A stretch of DNA of 8,820 nt from Rhodobiaceae bacterium (lineage in GTDB: Bacteria > Pseudomonadota > Alphaproteobacteria > Micropepsales > Micropepsaceae), in contig VFKO01000497.1 in the NCBI GenBank assembly GCA_009885515.1, positions 1 to 8,820 of the forward strand, in the 5' to 3' direction. The translations under genes and the position numbers were made by a program. Under the pieces are notes generated by a model that did no database searches, had not been told where the DNA came from, and was given only the letters and a program-made list of their open reading frames with translations. Numbering within the stretch: the stretch's first letter is position 1; each line of letters starts with the position of its first letter. Positions 1 to 5,601 of this stretch are shown here, piece by piece.

Positions 1-176
1 AAGTCAGGCATGAGTCTTGTGCCCAACCAGAGCATTGCCGCCGCCGCGAAGAACACACCGGCATTGATGAGCACCGCCGTCGCCAGTCCAAGACTCTCGC
101 TGAACTGCCAGTTCAAGATGGCCTGGCAAACAACCGCCGCACCCAGGATCGGCGGCAGAAGCATCCACGCGTTCAT
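1..176 (-). CDS. YdcZ-type DMT family membrane protein (N-terminal part, cut by window edge)
   Basis: Only the first 58 codons are present; the gene continues past the left edge. The peptide starts MNAWMLLPPILGAAVVCQA and has two hydrophobic stretches, about residues 4-19 and 30-51, separated by a short polar segment with LNWQFSESLG. This pattern (small hydrophobic helix, 'Q-A-x-L-N' turn, second helix) resembles the start of the YdcZ/DUF606 branch of the drug/metabolite transporter superfamily, inner-membrane proteins of about 140 residues with mostly unknown substrates. The ATG at 176 is preceded by a strong Shine-Dalgarno AAAGGGAGG (GGGAGG at 181-186, 4 nt spacer). It lies 25 bp after the hydrolase stop, so it is probably the fourth gene of the operon; transport of the substrate or product of the neighbouring enzymes is inference. 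Family assignment is tentative because more than half of the protein is missing. Confidence 0.6.
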   Translation of the reverse strand, partial: MNAWMLLPPILGAAVVCQAILNWQFSESLGLATAVLINAGVFFAAAAMLWLGTRLMPD

Positions 177-201
177 AGTGCCTCCCTTTCCAAGCTGCAG
201 C

Positions 202-1029
202 TCATCGATTCAAGCTGACCTTGCACCAGTTATCGACCTGTTCCGAAAACCACTCAGTCTCGCTCAGCATGATTTGGTGCTTATCGCTTGCGTTCTTGAT
301 CAGTACCGTCGTCGGACCACCCACAGCCTCGAAATTCGCTCTCACCTGGTCGACGCCGCCGAGCATGCGGTCGAATTCCGCAACGACCATCAAAAACGGC
401 TTTGCATTCTTCAACAACGGCTGCGGCGGCTCGAAGTGAGCCAGCGTCGCCAAGCCGATGAGCTTCATCGCCACAAGCCTGTCTGGATCGGATTTCATGT
501 GTAGAGCAACCGCCGGATCCCCATAATTTTCATCGGCGTTGTTGACCTCGTCGGTATTGATCCAACAGGCCTGGCCGATGGGTGAGGCCAGAAACATCTG
601 CATCGGCGGGCTGGCGAAAAGCATGCGCATCGCTGTAAGCGCCGGACCGCCGGGGATGAGAAAGCCAGCTTGCCCCACCGCGCCGTCTACGCCGTCAATG
701 CACAGACCAGCAGAAGCGATGAACATCCCAAAGCTCGATCCCACCAGGAAGAGTGGCTTGCTCTGACGCGTCCGGATCTCGGCAACGAGACGCGTGAGCG
801 CCGCATAGGTTGCAGCGGCGTCGAAGTGTCCGCGCGTGCCCGTGCGCCCAAAGCCCGGCATGTCCCAGCTCCAGATGTCCGCACCGAATTTGCCCTGACG
901 ATGATAGGCCCACTTGTCGTACATCCCACCATGCCCGCCAAAGCCATGACAGAGCAAGAGGCTGTAGTCGCCGTCGCCCGCATAGCGATAGGCATGGACG
1001 CCTGCGATCTCGAATTCCTGTCGTGTCAT
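202..1029 (-). CDS. alpha/beta hydrolase fold protein
   Basis: A 275-residue alpha/beta hydrolase, the usual length for single-domain members. Visible landmarks are the oxyanion-hole HGFGG (residues 29-33), WSWDMPGFGRT (53-63), the nucleophile elbow GSSFG (97-101, Ser99), a likely acid Asp220 in VVAEFD, and a likely catalytic His251 in DKHQIM. The triad therefore looks complete, and no signal peptide is seen, so a cytoplasmic hydrolase is expected. Residues about 125-200 form a cap-like insertion. The ATG overlaps the stop of the upstream monooxygenase (ATGA, 4 bp), typical of translational coupling, and also has its own AAAGG at 1037-1041 with a 7-nt spacer. In an operon with a ring hydroxylase it could cleave an ester, a lactone or a C-C bond as meta-cleavage product hydrolases do. 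No ring-cleavage dioxygenase is present here, so the C-C option is unsupported. The fold is sure; the substrate is unknown. Confidence 0.9.
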   Translation of the reverse strand: MTRQEFEIAGVHAYRYAGDGDYSLLLCHGFGGHGGMYDKWAYHRQGKFGADIWSWDMPGFGRTGTRGHFDAAATYAALTRLVAEIRTRQSKPLFLVGSSFGMFIASAGLCIDGVDGAVGQAGFLIPGGPALTAMRMLFASPPMQMFLASPIGQACWINTDEVNNADENYGDPAVALHMKSDPDRLVAMKLIGLATLAHFEPPQPLLKNAKPFLMVVAEFDRMLGGVDQVRANFEAVGGPTTVLIKNASDKHQIMLSETEWFSEQVDNWCKVSLNR

Positions 1030-2576
1030 TGGTTTGCCTTTCGCGCGTCGTAGAGAGCGCCGGTCATGGTCCGCGCCGCCTGTTCCAACTGCTTGCTCCA
1101 GTCCTTGGTCGCGATCTGTCCGACATAGCCGTCAGGTCGTATCAGCAGCAACGTGTCCCCCTGCAAGCCGTAGATTCGGCAAAAGGATTGCTGCTTGTCG
1201 GCCAGCGAAACGTCAAGCCGCGCGCCTGCATTTACCGCGACACGTTTCAACGATGCGCCGCGGCTCGGCCAAGAACTCTGCGCCAACGCTTCAGCGGCTT
1301 TGGGCCCATACCCGATCGCTGTGAAGTGCGGGCCGCGAAAGAGCTCGAACAACCGTGTCTTGGTACCATCAGCGTTGACCAGCCTGGCGTCTGGCGCGCG
1401 GTCGCCAACGCGCACGGTCGCCGTTCGCTGGCTCGACGCCGGCGCCAGAGGGCCGTCGCAGTAGCTCAGTTCAAGCTGACGCTCGTCGGCGGTTCGCCGG
1501 ATCGCATCCGCACTCGGCTTGCCGATGGCCTGATAGCGTTTCGTCGAGCGCGCGAGCATCTCATCGGCGATGGGTTGACGCTCGGCCTCGTAGGTATCGA
1601 GCAACGCGTCGCCGGCGCCAGAGAGCGCCTGCCCCAGCTTCCAACCGAGATTGTATGAGTCCTGCACGCCGGTGTTCAGCCCCTGCCCGCCGGACGGAGT
1701 GTGCACGTGGGCGGCGTCGCCCGCCAGAAAGATGCGGCCCTTGCGATACGATTGTGCCAACCGGATATTGGGTCGAAAGACGGTGCTCCAGCTGGTCTTG
1801 CCGAGGCGGATGCTGCCATTGCCGGTGCGCGCGCGAACGCGCCGTTGCAGGTCCTCGGCATCGAGCTTGGCTTCATCGTCGCCGTCGATGCGGATCATCC
1901 ATTGGAACAGGTTCGTGTTGGGCAACGGACACGCTGCAGTCACCTTGCCGCCCTTGCCCGGCCAGATGTGCCAGCGCTGCCGCGAAAGACCCGTCGTCTC
2001 GGAATCGAGGATGATCCAACGATCGCTGTCATCAGTTTCGCCCGTGAAGCCGATCCCCATCTCAGACCGCACCCTGCTGGCGCCGCCGTCGGCGCCGACA
2101 AGGTATCGCGCCGAGATCGCTTGCTCGTTCCCACCGACACGAACCATGGCGGTAACGCTGTGATCGTCTTGCTGCACGGCCACCAACTCGGTGCCAAATT
2201 CAATGCGTGACCCCAACTCCGCCAACCGTGCGTGCAGGATTGGGTCGGTGCGGAACTGCGGCACCATCCATGTGTTAGGGTAAGGGCGATCCTCGCTCGG
2301 CTTGGCGCGTTTGATCATGCGCCACGGCACGGTGAACGGTCCGACGTAAATGCCCAGTAGCGGGTAATCACCACCAGCCGCAAAAACGCGATCAAGCACA
2401 CCCAGATCTTCCAGCACTTCAAGCGAGCGCGGTTGCAATCCCTTTGCCCGCGAACCGGCAAATGCTACGGGCTGTTTGTCGATGACCCTGATGTTGAGAC
2501 CACGGCGGGCAAGGTCGATCGCCAACGCTGTCCCACTGGGACCTGCGCCCACCACCAGCACGTCGAGCGGTTTCAT
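1026..2576 (-). CDS. class A FAD-dependent aromatic monooxygenase (PheA/TfdB/MhpA-like)
   Basis: A 516-residue flavoprotein monooxygenase that should use NAD(P)H and O2 to hydroxylate an aromatic ring. The N-terminal Rossmann motif is VVGAGPSGTALAIDLARRG (GAGPSG at residues 10-15). The DG motif is GADGGASRVRSEMG (from about 161). The second FAD motif is GRIFLAGDAAHVHTPSGGQG with GLNTGVQDSYNLGWKL (about 280-314). The C-terminal part (about residues 387-516), with RVGDRAPDA and LLLIRPDGYVG, matches the thioredoxin-like domain seen in phenol hydroxylase, pentachlorophenol monooxygenase and RdmE-type polyketide hydroxylases. I chose the ATG at 2576: GGTGAG (2584-2589) precedes it by 7 nt, it lies 8 bp after the amidohydrolase stop, and MKPLDVLVVGAG fits the family start. 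A GTG at 2603 would add nine residues inside the upstream gene. The stop overlaps the hydrolase start. The family is clear; the substrate (simple phenol, aryl-propionate or polycyclic) is not. Confidence 0.92.
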   Translation of the reverse strand: MKPLDVLVVGAGPSGTALAIDLARRGLNIRVIDKQPVAFAGSRAKGLQPRSLEVLEDLGVLDRVFAAGGDYPLLGIYVGPFTVPWRMIKRAKPSEDRPYPNTWMVPQFRTDPILHARLAELGSRIEFGTELVAVQQDDHSVTAMVRVGGNEQAISARYLVGADGGASRVRSEMGIGFTGETDDSDRWIILDSETTGLSRQRWHIWPGKGGKVTAACPLPNTNLFQWMIRIDGDDEAKLDAEDLQRRVRARTGNGSIRLGKTSWSTVFRPNIRLAQSYRKGRIFLAGDAAHVHTPSGGQGLNTGVQDSYNLGWKLGQALSGAGDALLDTYEAERQPIADEMLARSTKRYQAIGKPSADAIRRTADERQLELSYCDGPLAPASSQRTATVRVGDRAPDARLVNADGTKTRLFELFRGPHFTAIGYGPKAAEALAQSSWPSRGASLKRVAVNAGARLDVSLADKQQSFCRIYGLQGDTLLLIRPDGYVGQIATKDWSKQLEQAARTMTGALYDARKANQ

Positions 2577-2584
2577 CGTTGCGC

Positions 2585-3391
2585 TCACCGCCAGTTCACC
2601 CACTGCGCTACCGCATCGCCCATGACGAGCTCAAGATCGCGACCCTTGAGCCACGGCAGTTCCTCTGTGAAGAGCTGGACGCACTGCCGCCACGATGGTT
2701 GCATCCGTGTGATGTCAGTGCCCCAGAACATCCGCGCGGCACCATAAGCATCGAAGAACCGCCGCAGATGTTGATGCGTGTCGGCGAAAGGAAGTGCTTG
2801 CGCTGACATGCTCGGCACGCCCGTCGCCTTGATTGTCACATTGGGACGCCGCGCCAGTGCAAGCAGCGTGTCGAAATGCGCCGCCGCTGCCGGAAGCTTC
2901 TCGAACGGGCTCACAGCGAGGTGGTCAACCATCACGCGTACGCGCGGATAGTTTGCGGCAATCGCACCCACGCGCTCGATCAGCATTGGTAGGACGCCGA
3001 AGGCGACCGGAAGTTCTCGACGTTGGGCGAAGCTCCACAGCCAATCCAGCCGGTCCGACAGCAACGCCTGCGCGGCGGTGGGAGTCGCAAACAGCAGCCG
3101 TAAGCCCAACATGCCGGGCTTCGTCAGTAATTGTTCGACCAGAGCCTCGTCGCCAGGCACATCGACCGCAAACCATCCCAGCGTCGCCAGTCTCTTTGGG
3201 TGTGCGGCCGCGGCCACTGCGGCATAGTCCATCGCTGCCGGGTCCCATATCGGTGGGCAATTGATCGCAGCAGCGACGCCTGCCTCGTCCATCTCAGCCA
3301 GAGCGCGCTCGTAAGTGTAAGGCACGCGAGCGTGGTGAGGCGGCGCCTTGTCGTTGGTCCACAAGTGAATCTGGGCATCGACAATGCGCAT
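2585..3391 (-). CDS. amidohydrolase-2 family (TIM-barrel) protein with altered metal ligands
   Basis: A 268-residue protein of the amidohydrolase-2/COG3618-like TIM-barrel group (PF04909 type), which includes lactonases and nonoxidative decarboxylases of aromatic catabolism. Support: the N-terminal strand MRIVDAQIHLW, MLGLRLLF (about residues 94-101), VRVMVDHLAVSP with His157, VTIKATGVPS, MFWGTDITRMQPSW with Asp226, and the C-terminal VMGDAVAQWVNW. The classic D-x-H-x-H metal motif reads DAQIH (Gln7, His9), and the barrel-strand position that often carries His reads VAFGVLP. Metal binding may therefore be reduced or absent, although Q-for-H versions occur in this group. The start at 3391 is supported by AGGTGG (3400-3405, 8-nt spacer); a start at 3427 would lie within the operator. 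It is the first gene of the operon, read from the promoter at 3427-3455 and divergent from the MarR regulator. It probably acts on an early substrate or product of the hydroxylase pathway (inference). Confidence 0.85.
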   Translation of the reverse strand: MRIVDAQIHLWTNDKAPPHHARVPYTYERALAEMDEAGVAAAINCPPIWDPAAMDYAAVAAAAHPKRLATLGWFAVDVPGDEALVEQLLTKPGMLGLRLLFATPTAAQALLSDRLDWLWSFAQRRELPVAFGVLPMLIERVGAIAANYPRVRVMVDHLAVSPFEKLPAAAAHFDTLLALARRPNVTIKATGVPSMSAQALPFADTHQHLRRFFDAYGAARMFWGTDITRMQPSWRQCVQLFTEELPWLKGRDLELVMGDAVAQWVNWR

Positions 3392-3404
3392 GGTAGCAAC
3401 CACC

Positions 3405-3437
3405 TTCCATATCCGTGTATTTTGCACGGATATGGAA
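3405..3437. promoter_or_regulatory. operator 1: perfect 13-bp inverted repeat, probable MarR-type regulator site
   Basis: TTCCATATCCGTG (3405-3417) and its exact reverse complement CACGGATATGGAA (3425-3437) flank the 7-nt spacer TATTTTG. The core TCCGTGTATTTTGCACG (3412-3428) recurs with one change at 3461-3477. The site covers the -10 and predicted start of the amidohydrolase promoter, so a bound dimer would block the operon. MarR regulators commonly bind palindromes in the region between divergently transcribed genes. Binding by the adjacent regulator is inference. Confidence 0.8.
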
Positions 3438-3455
3438 TTGCAGGTGACTTGTCAA
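3427..3455 (-). promoter_or_regulatory. promoter of the amidohydrolase-monooxygenase-hydrolase operon
   Basis: On the minus strand a consensus -35 TTGACA (3455-3450) is followed, after 17 nt, by TATCCG (3432-3427) as a weak -10 (3 of 6 matches). Predicted transcription start is near 3420, about 29 nt before the amidohydrolase ATG and leaving room for its AGGTGG. The -10 lies inside the right arm of operator 1, consistent with repression. The perfect -35 and spacing are seen; the -10 is a poor match. Confidence 0.55.
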
Positions 3456-3472
3456 GCATTTCCGTGTATTAT
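3444..3472 (+). promoter_or_regulatory. promoter of the MarR-type regulator gene
   Basis: On the plus strand GTGACT (3444-3449, 4 of 6 matches to TTGACA) is followed after 17 nt by TATTAT (3467-3472, 5 of 6 matches to TATAAT). The -10 is inside operator 2, implying autorepression. The start would fall at about 3479-3480, on the regulator's ATG. The promoter overlaps the opposing operon promoter between 3444 and 3455, so the two polymerases would compete for this DNA. Confidence 0.5.
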
Positions 3473-3477
3473 GCACG
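3461..3477. promoter_or_regulatory. operator 2: second copy of the CGTG-N7-CACG motif
   Basis: TCCGTGTATTATGCACG differs from the operator 1 core at one base (A for T). CGTG (3463-3466) and CACG (3474-3477) pair across a centre that is itself symmetric (ATTAT), giving half-site CGTGnAT. Outside this core the symmetry is weak, unlike operator 1. It overlaps the regulator's own -10 and lies just before its ATG. The centre is 49 bp from the centre of operator 1. Confidence 0.75.
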
Positions 3478-3479
3478 CA

Positions 3480-3914
3480 ATGACACACTGGACCGACGAA
3501 CTTCACACCATCCTTCTGCAGGTAAGCGGCGTCATCAACCGCCCCGACGTCGACGCGCGCTTCCTCGCTCGCTCAGGCGTAAAGCTCGACCGGGCGCTGT
3601 TTCCACTGCTGACACGCATCGGCGTGGCAGGTCCGATTGGCGCGGTGGAACTTGCAGCACTTGTGGGACGCGATCACTCAACCGTCAGCCGTCAAACCGC
3701 AAAGCTCGAAGAATTGGGCCTCATCGAGCGCACCCCCTCGTCCGCCGACGGCCGCATTCGCCTCCTGCGACCGAGCACCGCCGGCAAGCACATGCTGTCC
3801 GAATTCGCGCGAACACGGCGCAAACTGATGGAGGAACACTTCAAGAAGTGGATCCCGAAGGAGCGGGACCAACTCCTTCGCCTACTCAAGAAAATGGCCC
3901 CAACCTCAAGTTGA
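3480..3914 (+). CDS. MarR-family transcriptional regulator
   Basis: A 144-residue winged-helix regulator, the normal MarR length. Residues about 1-30 form the dimerisation helix. GVAGPIGAVELAALVGRDHSTVSRQTAKLEELGLIERTPSSADGRIRLLRPSTAGKHML (about 48-105) contains the helix-turn-helix (recognition helix around DHSTVSRQTAKLEE, 65-78) and the wing with the conserved D-G-R (90-92). The C-terminal helices (about 105-139) complete the dimer interface. MarR proteins usually repress a neighbouring divergent operon and release DNA on binding a small, often phenolic, ligand. That fits the divergent aromatic-type operon. I chose the ATG at 3480; an ATG at 3471 lies inside operator 2, and an open frame back to 3384 would add residues encoded across both operators. 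No Shine-Dalgarno precedes 3480, and the predicted transcript starts there, suggesting leaderless translation. It converges with the TPP-enzyme gene downstream. Confidence 0.92.
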   Translation: MTHWTDELHTILLQVSGVINRPDVDARFLARSGVKLDRALFPLLTRIGVAGPIGAVELAALVGRDHSTVSRQTAKLEELGLIERTPSSADGRIRLLRPSTAGKHMLSEFARTRRKLMEEHFKKWIPKERDQLLRLLKKMAPTSS

Positions 3915-3984
3915 ACAATCGACTCGAACGATGGATAAATAGTGAAGCAAGCTGCCACCCAAATTAAAGAGACGCCGATCCCCC
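3915..3984. other. 70-bp gap between convergent genes, no clear terminator
   Basis: The regulator (plus) and the TPP-enzyme gene (minus) end toward each other across 70 bp that is more AT-rich than its surroundings. I looked for a GC-rich hairpin followed by T's on either strand and found none convincing. Termination may be Rho-dependent or use a site I cannot recognise. Confidence 0.5.
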
Positions 3985-5535
3985 TCACATCATCGCTTCA
4001 ATCAAATGCGGCCCCGGTTCCGCCAGCGCCCGCTTCAGTTCCTGCACCAGCGTCTCATTGTCTTCTGCACGCACGGCATTCACACCCATTGCCCGGCCCA
4101 TGGCCGTAAAGTCGATCGCAGGTTTATCAAGTGACAACAAACTGCGCGACCGCTCGCTTTGCGCCGTCGCTCCCACACGATCGAGTTCCATGTTCAAAAT
4201 CGCATAAGTCTTGTTGTTGAGCAGGATGGAAATCACATGCAGGTTTTCCCGCGCCGCTGTCCACAGTCCCTGTATCGTGTACATCGCGCTGCCATCGGCC
4301 TGAAGATTGATTACCGGACGTCCAGGGCACGCCACCGCCGCGCCCACTGCCATCGGAATCCCGTCGCCGATTGCACCTCCCGTCAAAGATAACCAATCGT
4401 GCGGCCGTGCATTCTGCGAAGCAATGAAGGCCCACAATCCGCCGGTAATGGCTTCATCCGAAATAATCCCCCCCTCGGGCATCAGTGCCGCCACCGCAGT
4501 GCCTATGCTTTCAATGGTGAGCTTGCCGGCCGAAGGCAGCTCGATTCGGTCGCTTGCGGGCGCAACAAAATCGCTAGCCTTCACACCAAGCTCATCTGCC
4601 AGCGCCGCCAACACATCGTAGACATCAAGTTCCGCGTTCCACACATCGTGAACCTTGCAATCCGGTGACAGGAAGGTGGACGGCTTGCCCGGATAGGCAA
4701 AGAAGGCTACAGGCGCCTTGGTTCCCACCATGATGGCATGACGGAAACCACCCATCATCATGCTCGCCATTTCACCGAGATAGGGCACGCGCTCCGGCCT
4801 CGGCAACCCCGGCCCGCGAGACAGTCGTGGCACAAACGTATCGCTGAAAAGACGCGCTCCTGTCTTCGCGGCGATGGCGGCTGCCAAGCGAAGCGGCTTT
4901 TCCAGCCCCGCATGACCGCCGATCAAAAGCACCGACGGCTCTCCGGACCTCAGACCTGCCGCGGCCGCACGCACCAGTGCCATGTCAACAGCTTTCGCTG
5001 CTTTCCTGGGTCCGGCCTTTGATACGGCGCCGTTCATTTCCGACCATGCAATGTCGGCCGGAACGATCAACGTCGAAATACCGCCATTCGGCCGCATCGC
5101 CATATCGAATGCCTGGCGCGTTCTGAGAATGGCATCTTCTCCAGACGCCGGATCGCCGATCCAGTCCGACACCGGCTTGGCGATGGAGTGAATGTCGCTT
5201 TGCAACGGCGCGTCATATTTCCGGTGATAGGTCGCGTGATCGCCCACAAGATTAATCACCCGTGACTGACCGCGCTTGGCGTTGTGCAAATTGGCAAGCC
5301 CATTGCCCAACCCCGGCCCTAAATGCAGCAGAGTCGCCGCAGGCTTGCCCGCCATCCGCGCATAGCCATCGGCAGCACCCGTGCAAACGCCCTCGAACAA
5401 TCCCAGGATCGGCCGCAAACCGCCCACGCGATCGAAACTCGCAACCAAGTGCATTTCCGAGGTGCCGGGATTGCCGAAACAAGCTTCGACCCCCAGCTCT
5501 ACAAGCTCGCGCAGGATGGCTTCGCTGACATTCAT
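3985..5535 (-). CDS. thiamine-diphosphate enzyme, acetolactate synthase / benzoylformate decarboxylase-like
   Basis: A 516-residue ThDP enzyme with the three-domain layout of the pyruvate oxidase/BFD superfamily. The PYR domain (about 1-165) has CFGNPGTSEMH (20-29) and the activating Glu48 in GLFEGVCTGAADGYARM. The middle domain is about 185-330. The PP domain (about 345-516) has the cofactor motif beginning QADGSAMYTIQGLW (412 onward) and ending in LLNN (438-441), where the usual GDG is ADG. It resembles the group often annotated as 'acetolactate synthase large subunit' whose true 2-keto-acid substrate is unsettled; no acetolactate synthase small subunit is nearby, so a role in branched-chain amino-acid synthesis is unlikely. 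Start 5535 has AAAGGA at 5544-5549 (8-nt spacer); a start at 5601 would add 22 unlikely residues. It lies 66 bp after the FAD dehydrogenase in the same direction, probably cotranscribed. Decarboxylation or carboligation of an aryl or acyl 2-keto acid is inference. Confidence 0.9.
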   Translation of the reverse strand: MNVSEAILRELVELGVEACFGNPGTSEMHLVASFDRVGGLRPILGLFEGVCTGAADGYARMAGKPAATLLHLGPGLGNGLANLHNAKRGQSRVINLVGDHATYHRKYDAPLQSDIHSIAKPVSDWIGDPASGEDAILRTRQAFDMAMRPNGGISTLIVPADIAWSEMNGAVSKAGPRKAAKAVDMALVRAAAAGLRSGEPSVLLIGGHAGLEKPLRLAAAIAAKTGARLFSDTFVPRLSRGPGLPRPERVPYLGEMASMMMGGFRHAIMVGTKAPVAFFAYPGKPSTFLSPDCKVHDVWNAELDVYDVLAALADELGVKASDFVAPASDRIELPSAGKLTIESIGTAVAALMPEGGIISDEAITGGLWAFIASQNARPHDWLSLTGGAIGDGIPMAVGAAVACPGRPVINLQADGSAMYTIQGLWTAARENLHVISILLNNKTYAILNMELDRVGATAQSERSRSLLSLDKPAIDFTAMGRAMGVNAVRAEDNETLVQELKRALAEPGPHLIEAMM

Positions 5536-5601
5536 TGCATGGGTCCTTTGATGAAGTTCTCGTCCGCCACGATACCCAAATCGCGCGTCCTCGCCAATCA
5601 C

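Noticed and set aside
810..1658. Long plus-strand open frame (282 codons) opposite the monooxygenase and hydrolase genes
   Set aside because: It is antisense to two clear enzyme genes and its product is Arg/Ser/Pro/Ala-rich low-complexity sequence with no family motif, as expected from an antisense frame in GC-rich DNA.
202..3391. Classical meta-cleavage pathway operon
   Set aside because: There is no extradiol dioxygenase, hydratase or aldolase in the window, so naming the hydrolase as a meta-cleavage hydrolase would be a guess.
3405..3437. Inverted repeat as a transcription terminator or attenuator hairpin
   Set aside because: It is AT-rich, lacks a following T-run on either strand, and the predicted transcription start lies within it, so a full hairpin would not be transcribed.
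3384..3479. N-terminal extension of the regulator by 32 residues
   Set aside because: The extension would be encoded by both operators and the promoter, has no ribosome-binding site, and does not resemble a MarR N-terminus.
3131..3967. Plus-strand open frame (278 codons) spanning the amidohydrolase 5' end, the operators and the regulator in another frame
   Set aside because: It crosses the promoter region and runs out of frame through marR; the translation is Arg-rich and shows no domain.
3985..5535. Genuine biosynthetic acetolactate synthase (ilvB/ilvI)
   Set aside because: No regulatory small subunit gene is adjacent, the length is shorter than typical IlvB, and the motifs fit the BFD-like group better.
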